DNA of 17,715 nucleotides, from NCBI GenBank assembly GCA_009840695.1, contig VXNG01000201.1:1-17715 (forward strand). The letters run 5' to 3'. The stretch's first letter is position 1; each line of letters starts with the position of its first letter. A program made the translations under genes and the position numbers. Positions 1 to 6,772 of the stretch are shown here, in pieces. The notes beneath the pieces are model-generated. The model made no database searches. It was not told the DNA's origin and was given only the letters and a program-made list of their open reading frames with translations. This DNA comes from Acidimicrobiaceae bacterium (GTDB lineage Bacteria > Actinomycetota > Acidimicrobiia > Acidimicrobiales > Aldehydirespiratoraceae).

Positions 1-617
1 GCGGTCAGCACGTCCAGCTGGCGATGCTGGACGCCTCGGTGGCGTTCCTGTTCGTCGACGCAGCGGCTCACGAGGTCGCGCTGGACAACGACCAGCGTCA
101 TCTTGCCCAGTCGTTCTCGGCCCGCCAGAGGGCCATCGCCCTCGCCGACGGGCACGTGGTGGTGGCCGCGGTGACCGACGACGAGTTCCACGGCATGGCC
201 AGGGCGTTCGGCGTGGACTCCATCGACCCCCGCGTGGCCGGAATGGGTGACCGCCAACGCCACAGGGAACAGACCAGCGTGGTATTCAGGGCGGTGCATG
301 CCGCGGCCGCCGCCATGCCCCTGGTAGAGGCGGTGGAAGCGCTGGATCGCCATCAAGTGCCGTTCGGGGTCGTGCTCGACGTGGAAGACGTCGCCGGGGA
401 CGCCCAGGCCGTTCACAACCAGTTGTTTACAGAGCACGACCACCCCGCAATGGGCCGGGTCCGCCAGCCCCGGCCTCCGGCCCGCTTCTCAGACACTCCG
501 GCTGAGCTGCGCCAGCCGTCGTCCCCCGTCCACGGCCACCACACCGACGAGGTACTGAAGGAACTGGGCCTGACAGACAGCATCGACCAGCTCCGATCCG
601 AGGGCGTGATCAAGTGA
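1..617 (+). CDS. CaiB/BaiF family CoA transferase, C-terminal part (5' truncated by window edge)
   Basis: The open frame enters from the left edge (frame starting at base 3) and reads GQHVQLAMLDA, so the ATG at 24 is internal and the true start lies outside the window. The visible piece of about 205 residues matches the C-terminal half of class III CoA transferases, which move CoA between carboxylic acids. Seen: the GQHVQLAMLDA helix, a QVPFGVVLDVEDV stretch (usually VPaapV in the family), a DAQAVHNQLF segment, then HDHPAMGRVRQP, RFSDTP, and the closing HGHHTDEVLKELG with a final L-x-x-x-GVI. The catalytic Asp of the family would be upstream and cannot be checked. The stop codon overlaps the GTG of the next gene (GTGA), suggesting co-transcription. 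The substrate cannot be read from this piece. Confidence 0.85.
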   Translation, partial: GQHVQLAMLDASVAFLFVDAAAHEVALDNDQRHLAQSFSARQRAIALADGHVVVAAVTDDEFHGMARAFGVDSIDPRVAGMGDRQRHREQTSVVFRAVHAAAAAMPLVEAVEALDRHQVPFGVVLDVEDVAGDAQAVHNQLFTEHDHPAMGRVRQPRPPARFSDTPAELRQPSSPVHGHHTDEVLKELGLTDSIDQLRSEGVIK

Positions 618-1435
618 GCGGCCCCCAGACGGACTCGGCCGGCGACGGAGATCGAGAGAACGGGCAGCGGACGGACTCGGCCGGCAACGGGGCGCAGGAG
701 GCGTTCCGGCGGGAGGTCTGGCTCTTCGAGGAGTGGCGCAAGCAGTTCGAGCGGGACGGCGAGGCGCCCGCGATTCCGGCGGCCACTGTCGTCGTGCTGC
801 GCGACGGTCCCGAGGGTCCCGAGTCGCTGATGCTGCGCAGGAACTCCCGCATCGCCTTCGGCGGCATGTGGGTGTTCCCCGGCGGACGCATCGACGACGG
901 CGACCATGACGGCACCGACGACCTGATCGCGGCCGCCCGCAACGCCGCGGCCCGCGAGGCTCACGAGGAGGCCGCCATCGTGCTTGACGCCGCGAACCTC
1001 GTGCACTTCTCCTACTGGATCCCCCCGCCGATCGCGCCGAAGCGCTTCGCCACATGGTTCTTCGCGGCAAGGGCCCCGGCTGAAGAGGTCCGCATCGACG
1101 ACGGCGAGATCGTCCACCACGAGTGGATGACCCCAGCCGATGCCATGCAGCGCCGCGATGCCGGCGAGATCGAACTGATCGCCCCCACATGGGTCACGTT
1201 GCACACCATCGAGGGCTTCGCCACGGTGGCCGACACTCTCGCCGGTCTGGCCCGACGCCGCCCCCGCCGCTACGAGACTCGCATCAGCGACGGCGAGCAC
1301 GGACCGATCTCGATGTGGCATGGCGACGCGGGCTACGCCACCGGCGACGCCTCGGTGCCCGGTCCCCGGCACCGCTTGGAGATCAGACCGGACGGCTACC
1401 TGTTCGACGAGTCCGGCTACACCGGCGAGGGCTAG
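614..1435 (+). CDS. Nudix hydrolase (NUDT19-like)
   Basis: Predicted 273-residue cytosolic pyrophosphohydrolase. The Nudix box is clear: VFPGGRIDD at about 87-95, then after an insert the REAHEEA core with R114, E115, E118 and E119, which bind the catalytic metal in this family. The spacing between the GG and REA parts is longer than in compact Nudix proteins, as in the NUDT19/RP2-like group, some of which hydrolyse CoA derivatives. The neighbouring CoA transferase makes a CoA-type substrate attractive, but that is inference. The GTG at 614 overlaps the previous stop (GTGA), which supports this start through coupling. The first 30 residues are low-complexity and contain a 14-residue tandem duplication (TDSAGDG / TDSAGNG), so translation could also begin further in. 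A convergent hydrolase gene lies 90 nt downstream. Confidence 0.85.
   Translation: MSGPQTDSAGDGDRENGQRTDSAGNGAQEAFRREVWLFEEWRKQFERDGEAPAIPAATVVVLRDGPEGPESLMLRRNSRIAFGGMWVFPGGRIDDGDHDGTDDLIAAARNAAAREAHEEAAIVLDAANLVHFSYWIPPPIAPKRFATWFFAARAPAEEVRIDDGEIVHHEWMTPADAMQRRDAGEIELIAPTWVTLHTIEGFATVADTLAGLARRRPRRYETRISDGEHGPISMWHGDAGYATGDASVPGPRHRLEIRPDGYLFDESGYTGEG
628..685 (+). repeat. 16-bp direct repeat 42 nt apart (in-frame duplication)
   Basis: The sequence gacggactcggccggc occurs at 628-643 and again at 670-685. The 42-nt period equals 14 codons, so the Nudix protein carries TDSAG twice, at residues 6-10 and 20-24, within a polar, probably disordered leader. It looks like a local tandem duplication that kept the frame. 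Confidence 0.8.
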
Positions 1436-1510
1436 CGAGCCGAGTCGTTGGCTCTTGGAGTTGATCGCAGGAGTCCGACGAGGGCGTCCACCTGAACTTC
1501 TGTCAATTCT

Positions 1511-1525
1511 CCACCTGCGCGGTGG
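1511..1525. terminator. Short hairpin between convergent genes (possible terminator)
   Basis: CCACC-TGCGC-GGTGG forms a 5-bp stem with a 5-nt loop. It lies directly after the stop codon of the minus-strand hydrolase (stop at 1526-1528) and within the 90-nt gap behind the Nudix gene. There is no T-run on either side, so it would be a weak or Rho-assisted terminator at best. The rest of the gap 1436-1510 shows nothing recognisable. Confidence 0.3.
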
Positions 1526-2428
1526 TTAGCTGACAGATGTTCGCAGCAGGTCCTCGATCAAGGCAGCCAACTCAAGGGGGCGGTCGCCCTGGATCGAGTG
1601 GCCCGCGCCGTCCACCACCTCGTGGACCGTGCCGGGCAGCCGCCGCATCCACTCGGCCACATCGGCATCGTCGACCACGCTCCAGGCACCGCCCTGCCAG
1701 AGCGCGGCTGGCGCGGTGATGGCCGAAACCTTCTCCCACAGGCCCTCAAAGTCGATTTCGGCCCTGTCGCCGCTTTGCCAGTCCCGCGTGCGGTCGTAGT
1801 TCCAGGTCCAGCGGCCATCAGCCATCTCGTGGGCGTTGTGCAGCACGCCCCGGCGCAGCGATGACTCGCTGCGGGTGGGGTTGTGCTCGATGGTGCGTTG
1901 CAGGATCGTCTCGAAGCTGTCGAAGTGCTCCGGGCCGTCGATGAAGGCGATGATGGGCTCGGCCTTATTGTGGTCCGTGCCCGGCGTCACGTCGACGACC
2001 CCCAAGCGCCGCACCAGATCGGGATGGTCGGCGGCCAGGCAGATGGCGGTGAGACCGCCCAGAGACATCCCCACCACCGCCCCGGCCCGCGGCGCCAGCG
2101 CCGCCACCGCGACGGCCACGTCGTCGACCATGGAGGCAGGCCCGTAGTTGTGGGCTGGCCGGTGGTCGGATTGTCCATGGCCGGGCAGGTCCACCGCTAC
2201 CAGCGGCCGTCCGAGTGCCAGCGCCACGGTGTCCCAGGTGTGAGCGTTCTGGGCGCCGCCGTGGATCAGCACCAACTCCGGCTCGGCGGTGCCCCACACC
2301 AGAGCCGACAGTCGCAGCCCCGACGGCAGTGCCACCGATTCCCGCCGCACCGCGGGCGGGCCGGACCATTCGAGGCCGTGCTCGGCGGCGTTCTCGGCGA
2401 ACAGCCCGAACTCGTCGTAGTCGACCAT
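1526..2428 (-). CDS. Alpha/beta hydrolase fold protein
   Basis: This 300-residue protein is a serine hydrolase of the alpha/beta fold, probably cytosolic since no signal peptide is seen. Motifs: the oxyanion-loop HGG at 56-58, AVDLPGHGQSD at 78-88, nucleophile elbow GMSLGG with Ser122, a likely acid in the VVDD segment (Asp253 or Asp254), and the catalytic His277 in GAGHSI. The length is typical of the family. It starts at ATG 2428, only 9 nt after the permease stop, so it is the last gene of a minus-strand unit with the ABC exporter. A hydrolase beside a DrrAB-like exporter may process the exported compound or an ester or lactone precursor, which is inference. The family includes esterases, epoxide hydrolases, dehalogenases and C-C hydrolases, and the sequence does not decide among them. 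Confidence 0.85.
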   Translation of the reverse strand: MVDYDEFGLFAENAAEHGLEWSGPPAVRRESVALPSGLRLSALVWGTAEPELVLIHGGAQNAHTWDTVALALGRPLVAVDLPGHGQSDHRPAHNYGPASMVDDVAVAVAALAPRAGAVVGMSLGGLTAICLAADHPDLVRRLGVVDVTPGTDHNKAEPIIAFIDGPEHFDSFETILQRTIEHNPTRSESSLRRGVLHNAHEMADGRWTWNYDRTRDWQSGDRAEIDFEGLWEKVSAITAPAALWQGGAWSVVDDADVAEWMRRLPGTVHEVVDGAGHSIQGDRPLELAALIEDLLRTSVS

Positions 2429-2437
2429 CCGGCGATG

Positions 2438-3253
2438 CTACGCAGGAGCAGGCTGGGTGCGACGGCGACGGGACGACCGACCCGAGATCACGGGCGGCTC
2501 CCAGCTGAACTTCCAGGCGGCCACGGCCGCCCCGAAGGCCAGCCAGATCAGCAGCACACCGAGCCGGTGCCACTCGAAGGCGGGTGCATCCGACAACGGG
2601 TTCATCGCCTCTCCGAAGGCCAGGCCGAAGTGCTTGAGGGGGAAGATGTTCCCGAGAAAGTCCAGCCAGGCGGGAGTCTCGCTGCCGAAGGGGACGAAGA
2701 TGTTGGAGATGAAGGCCAGCGGCAACAGGGTGGCGTTGGCTGTGGGCACGGCCATGGCCACCGACCGGGCCGCCGAGGCCAGCGCCAGGCCGAGAGCGGC
2801 GAACGACGCCGAACCGACCGCGAAGGTGACGACCATGGCCGGCACCTTGGCCGCCTCGACGTTCACGCCGTAGGCCACGACCCCCAGAACGACCATCGCG
2901 ACCACTCCCAGTGCCGCGATCCAGACCGCCGACAGCACTACACCACCGAGATAGGCCCAGGGCGGCAGGGGCGTGCCCCGCACCCGCTTGAGGATGCCCA
3001 ACTCCCGGCGGCTGGCCAGGTTGATGCCTATGCCGGTGTAGGTGGACGACGCGGCCGCGAACACGGCCAGGCCGGGCGTGTAGAACTGGCTGCTGTTGAC
3101 CCGTCCGTAGACGGTGTCGAAGGCGTCGTTGCCGAAGATGGCGGTGAACAGCACCAGCATCAGGATGGGGAAGACCAGCGTGAAGAAGGCCGCGACCGGC
3201 GTCCGCCAGAAGATCCGGTTCTGCATGCGGACGCACCGCCACAGCGTCCTCAT
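2438..3253 (-). CDS. ABC-2 type transporter permease (DrrB-like)
   Basis: This is the integral membrane half of an ABC exporter, 271 residues from the ATG at 3253. Hydrophobic segments are visible at about 22-41, 58-78, 102-130, 138-162, 167-188 and 232-248, giving the usual six spans. Between spans 2 and 3 the ELGILKRVRGTPLPPWAY stretch is the characteristic ABC-2 cytoplasmic motif. The C-terminus is short, basic and proline-containing (SGRSSRRRRTQPAPA). The open frame continues upstream, but the ATG at 3253 overlaps the ATPase stop in an ATGA, and the longer version would prepend 44 arginine-rich residues read from the ATPase gene, so I reject it. Together with the ATPase it probably forms a 2+2 drug, lipid or polyketide exporter like DrrAB. 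The substrate is unknown. Confidence 0.9.
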   Translation of the reverse strand: MRTLWRCVRMQNRIFWRTPVAAFFTLVFPILMLVLFTAIFGNDAFDTVYGRVNSSQFYTPGLAVFAAASSTYTGIGINLASRRELGILKRVRGTPLPPWAYLGGVVLSAVWIAALGVVAMVVLGVVAYGVNVEAAKVPAMVVTFAVGSASFAALGLALASAARSVAMAVPTANATLLPLAFISNIFVPFGSETPAWLDFLGNIFPLKHFGLAFGEAMNPLSDAPAFEWHRLGVLLIWLAFGAAVAAWKFSWEPPVISGRSSRRRRTQPAPA

Positions 3254-4206
3254 GTCTGCGAGTCCCCGCCATCGAGTGATGCGGCGTCGTTGACGTCGTC
3301 GGCGACGAGGCTCAGGTAGACGTCCTCGAGACTCGGAGTCGTGACGGTCAGTCCTTCGAGTTCGAACCCCAGCTCGGCCGCCCATCCCGTGACCTGAGCC
3401 AGGTCGGCTGTGGGCGTATCGGTGGTGATCTCCACGTGCCGTCCCCGCCCGACGATGTCGCCCGAGACCGGTGCGAGCAGGTCCGATACCGGCTCGACCC
3501 TGTCGGGCACCGCGAAGCGGATCAGGGCCGATCCTGCCCTGGCCCTCAACTCGGCCGGGGTGCCCTCGGCCACGATCCGGCCCTGGGCCAGCACCGCCAC
3601 CCGGTCGGCAAGGTGCTCGGCTTCGTCGAGGTAGTGCGTGGTGAGCAGCACGGCCCGCTGCTGCGAGGCGAGCCGCTCGACCAACTCCCAGCCCCTCCGG
3701 CGGGCCGCGGGGTCGAAGCCGGTGGTCGGCTCGTCCAGGAACACCACGTCGGGGTCGCCCACCAGCCCGAGCGCCATGTCGATGCGTCGCTGCTGCCCTC
3801 CCGACAGGGTGGAGATGCGGGCGTCAGCCTTCTCGTCCAGCTCCACCAATTCGATCAGCTCATCGGTCGGCACTCGGCGTGAGTAGGCGGCTCCGTAGTA
3901 GTCGATCGCCTCGCGGGCCGTCAGCTCGGGGTCTATTCCTGAGGACTGCAGCACGATGCCGATTCGGTCGCGGAAGGAGGCTCCTGCCGACGACGGGTCG
4001 GAGTCGAGAACTCGCACAGTTCCTGAGGTGCGGGCGCGATGCCCCTCCAGGATCTCCACGATGGTGGACTTGCCCGCGCCGTTGGGTCCCAGCAGCGCGA
4101 ACACCTCGCCCCGCTCCACCTCGAACGACACGCCGTCTACGGCCCGAACCGCGCCGTAGTCCTTGACGAGCTCGCTGACGGCCACGGCCGGACCCACGCG
4201 CGGCAC
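3250..4206 (-). CDS. ABC transporter ATP-binding protein (DrrA-like)
   Basis: This is the nucleotide-binding subunit of the exporter. Numbered from the upstream GTG at 4230, it has Walker A GPNGAGKST at 48-56, Q-loop Gln95, signature LSGGQQRR at 142-149, Walker B VVFLDEP at 162-168 and H-loop His199 in LTTHYLDEAEH. About 100 residues follow, ending in TTPSLEDVYLSLV, the usual C-terminal motif of DrrA/CcmA-type ATPases. I place the start at GTG 4206 (318 residues) because GAGG sits 8 nt upstream. GTG 4230 would add 8 residues but has no ribosome-binding site. The stop overlaps the permease start (ATGA). The gene is divergent from the DUF2007-like gene, with almost no space between the two starts. 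Confidence 0.92.
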   Translation of the reverse strand: MPRVGPAVAVSELVKDYGAVRAVDGVSFEVERGEVFALLGPNGAGKSTIVEILEGHRARTSGTVRVLDSDPSSAGASFRDRIGIVLQSSGIDPELTAREAIDYYGAAYSRRVPTDELIELVELDEKADARISTLSGGQQRRIDMALGLVGDPDVVFLDEPTTGFDPAARRRGWELVERLASQQRAVLLTTHYLDEAEHLADRVAVLAQGRIVAEGTPAELRARAGSALIRFAVPDRVEPVSDLLAPVSGDIVGRGRHVEITTDTPTADLAQVTGWAAELGFELEGLTVTTPSLEDVYLSLVADDVNDAASLDGGDSQT

Positions 4207-4228
4207 ACTATCGGCCTCAGGAGCGGGC

Positions 4229-4234
4229 ACGATA
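4229..4234 (-). promoter_or_regulatory. Possible -10 box (TATCGT) for the ABC exporter unit
   Basis: On the minus strand TATCGT fits the actinobacterial TANNNT -10 consensus and ends 22 nt before the GTG at 4206. Transcription would start near 4222, leaving room for the GAGG ribosome-binding site. It overlaps the ATG of the divergent gene at 4234. No convincing -35 is seen. Confidence 0.35.
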
Positions 4235-4629
4235 TGGGGGTGAGACCGCTTCCGGGCATGGTGCCTGTCGCCGAATACTCCAACCGCTGGGAGGCCGATG
4301 TGGCCGCGGCCCGGCTACACGAGGCGGGATATGAGGCCGCGGTGCTGGTAGACCCGGCCACCGATGTCGCCCCTCACCACGTCACTCACCGCGGTGCCGT
4401 GCTGGTGGTGCGGGCCGAGGTCGCCGTTTCCGCCGCCGAGTTGCTCGGATTGGAACGACCCGACATCGAGGCCGAGCGCCTGGACGCCGCCTTCCACCAG
4501 CGACGCTTCGCCGACCGTCCCGCATGGATCCGGTATCTCACCTGGACCCTGGTCATAGCCATCCCCGTGCCGATCGCCATCTCGGGCCTGATTCTGCTGT
4601 GGACCGCCCTGCGCAGCATCTTCCCGTGA
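4234..4629 (+). CDS. DUF2007-like small protein with C-terminal membrane anchor
   Basis: This 131-residue protein has an N-terminal alpha/beta domain. The pattern VAEYSNRWEADVAAARLHEAGYEA, then VLVDPATDV and GAVLVVRAEVAVSAAELLG, resembles DUF2007 (putative signal-transducing domain, PII-like fold). A single hydrophobic span near the C-terminus (about 107-128, TWTLVIAIPVPIAISGLILL) suggests it is membrane-tethered with the domain in the cytosol. AGGAG lies 10 nt before ATG 4234, which I therefore prefer. ATG 4258 would give 123 residues and begins closer to the usual domain start. The function of this domain is not established. The P450 gene begins only 15 nt downstream, so they may share a transcript. 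Confidence 0.7.
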   Translation: MGVRPLPGMVPVAEYSNRWEADVAAARLHEAGYEAAVLVDPATDVAPHHVTHRGAVLVVRAEVAVSAAELLGLERPDIEAERLDAAFHQRRFADRPAWIRYLTWTLVIAIPVPIAISGLILLWTALRSIFP

Positions 4630-4640
4630 CGGCCCAAACG

Positions 4641-4646
4641 TAGGAT
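4641..4646 (+). promoter_or_regulatory. Possible -10 box (TAGGAT) before the P450 gene
   Basis: TAGGAT fits TANNNT and lies 10 nt before the second ATG of the P450 gene (4657). A transcript from it would start near 4653 with almost no leader, and would exclude the first ATG at 4645, which is inside the box. The AGGA could instead act as a weak ribosome-binding site for ATG 4657. Confidence 0.35.
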
Positions 4647-5871
4647 GACGGTCGCCATGACCGTCACGCCCGTCGACCCCCGACCGCTGGACATCCTCGA
4701 CGGTGACTTCTACGTCAACGACCCCTACTCCCGCTACGCCTGGCTGCGGGAGAACTCGCCGTGCCACTGGGACGACATCAACGAGCTGTGGGTGCTCACC
4801 CGCTACGACGACATAGTGGCGGTGGAGAAGGACAAGCAGCTGTTCGTCAGCTCCGACCGCCAGAAGGGCGGCTACCGGCCCAACCTCCCCGCCGACCAGT
4901 CGATCATCGGCACCGACGACCCGCTGCACCAGGCCCGGCGCTCGCTGGTTTCGCGCCGCTTCACTCCCCGGGCCGTGCAGCGGTGGCGCGGCCACATCAC
5001 CGAGACCGTCGACGGGTTGCTCGATCCGGTGATCGAGCAGGGCCGGGCCGAGATCGTGAACGAGCTGGCCGCGCCCCTGCCGGCCAAGATGATCGGCCTG
5101 GTGCTGGGTTTCGACGAGAACATGTGGCCGAAGCTCAAGCACTGGTCGGAGGCCTCGATCGCCACCGGCGGAGGTCCGCGGTACCGCAGCCAGGAAGGCG
5201 TCGAGGCGGTGCTGGAGTTCGCAGTGGCCGCTACCGAGCTGTACACCGACAAGCAGGGATGCCCGGCCGGTGACTTGATGTCGCGCTGGATCGAGGTTGA
5301 GTCCGACGGCAACGGGATGGTGGGCGGCTCACCCTTCGGGCTGGACCAGATCGTGTCCGACTCGCTTCTGCTGCTCGACGGCGGGGCCGAGACCACCCGC
5401 ACCGTGATCGCCCGCACGCTGCTTGATCTGGCCGACCGTCCCGAGGCGTGGGACACGCTGAAGGCCGGGGCCGACATGGAGACCGCGGTGGAGGAGTTCA
5501 TCCGCTGGGTCACGCCCATCCACAACATGTGCCGCACGGCCGCCGCCGACACCGAGCTGGGGGGACAGACCGTCCGCAAGGGCCAGCAGCTGGTCATGAT
5601 GTACCCGTCGGCCAACCGCGATCCCGCCCATTTCCAGGATCCCGAGAGCTACGACGTCACCCGCACCCCCAACAACCACATCGCCTTCGGCTTCGGCACC
5701 CACTTCTGCCTGGGTGCGGCCCTGGCCCGCCTGGAGATCCAGGTCTTCTTCGAGCGGCTGCTGGAGCGGGTGGCCCGCATCGAGCGCATCGAGGGGACGC
5801 CGCAGGTGGAGATGCCCAACGCCTTCGTCCACGGTCTGCTCGAAGCCCACCTAGCCTTCACCCCGACCTGA
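4645..5871 (+). CDS. Cytochrome P450 (CYP142-like)
   Basis: This is a 408-residue soluble bacterial P450, a heme monooxygenase needing ferredoxin and reductase partners not encoded in the window. Seen: I-helix GGAETT at 246-251 with the oxygen-activating acid-threonine pair, ExxR as E284-R287, and the heme loop FGFGTHFCLG with proximal Cys355. The N-terminal DILDGDFY, the MYPSANRDP segment, the RTPNNHIAFGFGTHFCLG stretch and the closing AFVHGLLEAHLAFTP resemble my memory of the CYP142 group, whose mycobacterial members hydroxylate the terminal carbon of cholesterol or cholestenone side chains. A sterol, terpene or branched-alkyl substrate is therefore plausible but unproven. The start is duplicated (MTVAMTV). 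ATG 4657 may be the real one (404 residues). An SDR gene follows 44 nt later and could oxidise the alcohol product. Confidence 0.93.
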   Translation: MTVAMTVTPVDPRPLDILDGDFYVNDPYSRYAWLRENSPCHWDDINELWVLTRYDDIVAVEKDKQLFVSSDRQKGGYRPNLPADQSIIGTDDPLHQARRSLVSRRFTPRAVQRWRGHITETVDGLLDPVIEQGRAEIVNELAAPLPAKMIGLVLGFDENMWPKLKHWSEASIATGGGPRYRSQEGVEAVLEFAVAATELYTDKQGCPAGDLMSRWIEVESDGNGMVGGSPFGLDQIVSDSLLLLDGGAETTRTVIARTLLDLADRPEAWDTLKAGADMETAVEEFIRWVTPIHNMCRTAAADTELGGQTVRKGQQLVMMYPSANRDPAHFQDPESYDVTRTPNNHIAFGFGTHFCLGAALARLEIQVFFERLLERVARIERIEGTPQVEMPNAFVHGLLEAHLAFTPT

Positions 5872-5876
5872 ACCGA

Positions 5877-5894
5877 CCGTCCGGACGGCCGGCC
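5877..5894. repeat. Overlapping palindromes between P450 and SDR genes
   Basis: CCGTCCGGACGG at 5877-5888 is a perfect 12-bp palindrome, and GGCCGGCC at 5887-5894 is a perfect 8-bp palindrome overlapping it. They sit between the P450 stop and the SDR ribosome-binding site. They could fold in the mRNA or be chance in a GC-rich spacer. Confidence 0.4.
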
Positions 5895-5915
5895 GAGCCC
5901 ACAAGGAGTCCTACC

Positions 5916-6743
5916 GTGTCCGAGTCGCCGTCAAGTCTGTTCAGCTACGAAGGCAAGAAGGTGGTTCTCACCGGGGGCGCTAGCGGCGTGGGCGCGGCCG
6001 CGGTGGAGCTGCTGGCCGAGGCGGGCTGCACCGACCTGACCGTGATCGACCGCAACGAGCCCACCGGACCGGCCACCGCCTATGTGGCCGCCGACCTGAG
6101 CGACCCCGACTCGATCGACGCGGCCTGCGAGGCCATCGGCCCGGGAGTGCACGTGCTGTTCAACAACGCCGGCGTGGCCGGGGTGCACTCCTCGGACTTC
6201 GTGATGCGGGTCAACTACCTGGGCCTGCGACGCCTCAGCGAGGGTCTGCTGCCCACCATGAACCGTGGCGGCGCCATCGTCAACACCGCTTCGGTGGCCG
6301 GGCAGCGCTGGCCCCAGCACCTGGCCGAGATCTCCGAGCTGATCGCCGTCGACGGCTGGGACGAGGCCCTGGCCTGGATCGCGGAGCACGGCGAGCTGGT
6401 CGACCCCGCGCCCTACGAGTTCTCCAAGGAGGTCGCTCAGGTCTGGACCATGCACGGCTCGCGCCGCAGCTACCTCGACCACGGCGTGCGCACCAACAGC
6501 GTCTGCCCCGGGGTGATCGACACTCCCCTGCTGCACGACTTCCGCCGCCACATGACCGAGAAGGTCATCGACTGGATGGTGGACCAGTCCGCCGGCATCC
6601 TCACCCCAGTCGACATCGCCCGCACGCTGGTCATGCTCGGCTCCGACGCCAGCGCGGCCATGAACGGCCACAACATGGTGGCCGACCACGGGTTCATGGC
6701 CTGGTTCACCACCAACCAGGTGGACTTCGCCGGCCTGGCCTGA
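5916..6743 (+). CDS. Short-chain dehydrogenase/reductase, 3-alpha-HSD / coniferyl-alcohol dehydrogenase type
   Basis: This 275-residue NAD(P)-dependent oxidoreductase has a Rossmann fold. Motifs: cofactor loop TGGASGVG at 19-26, Asp60, NNAG at 83-86, Asn100, catalytic Ser126, Tyr167 and Lys171 (YEFSK), and CPGVIDTPL at 197-205. About 40 residues separate Ser126 from Tyr167, far more than the usual 12-13, and contain VDGWDEALAWI. That insert is typical of the 3-alpha-hydroxysteroid dehydrogenase and coniferyl-alcohol dehydrogenase subgroup. An acidic Asp45 after the second strand favours NAD. AAGGAG at 5903-5908 is 7 nt before GTG 5916, which fixes the start although the frame is open far upstream inside the P450 gene. 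It probably oxidises an alcohol made by the neighbouring P450, which is inference from order. Confidence 0.92.
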   Translation: MSESPSSLFSYEGKKVVLTGGASGVGAAAVELLAEAGCTDLTVIDRNEPTGPATAYVAADLSDPDSIDAACEAIGPGVHVLFNNAGVAGVHSSDFVMRVNYLGLRRLSEGLLPTMNRGGAIVNTASVAGQRWPQHLAEISELIAVDGWDEALAWIAEHGELVDPAPYEFSKEVAQVWTMHGSRRSYLDHGVRTNSVCPGVIDTPLLHDFRRHMTEKVIDWMVDQSAGILTPVDIARTLVMLGSDASAAMNGHNMVADHGFMAWFTTNQVDFAGLA

Positions 6744-6758
6744 CCTCCTGGCCAGGAG
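6734..6758. terminator. Hairpin-forming palindromes between convergent SDR and CMD genes
   Basis: CTCCTGGCCAGGAG at 6745-6758 is a perfect 14-bp palindrome. CCTGGCC at 6734-6740 can also pair with GGCCAGG at 6750-6756 (7-bp stem, 9-nt loop). The 29-nt gap between two convergent stop codons is where a two-way terminator would be expected. No T-run follows on either strand, so this is only a candidate. Confidence 0.4.
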
Positions 6759-6772
6759 CCGCCACCGCACGG

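Noticed and set aside
1965..3272. Minus-strand open frame of 435 codons in another frame across permease and hydrolase
   Set aside because: The Arg/Gly/His-rich composition lacks any motif, and it overlaps two well-supported genes on the same strand.
1883..3319. Plus-strand open frame of 478 codons opposite the hydrolase and permease genes
   Set aside because: It is rich in Arg, Gly, His and Gln with no domain pattern, while the minus strand holds two clear genes with intact motifs. It is a shadow of GC-rich codon bias.
5877..5894. Palindromes after the P450 gene as an intrinsic terminator
   Set aside because: No T-run follows, and the SDR ribosome-binding site begins only 9 nt later, so a terminator here is not supported. 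The palindromes are kept only as a repeat.
5448..6743. Long SDR version of 431 codons as a P450-SDR overlap or fusion
   Set aside because: The upstream part is a shadow of the P450 gene. AAGGAG 7 nt before GTG 5916 and a normal SDR N-terminus fix the shorter form.
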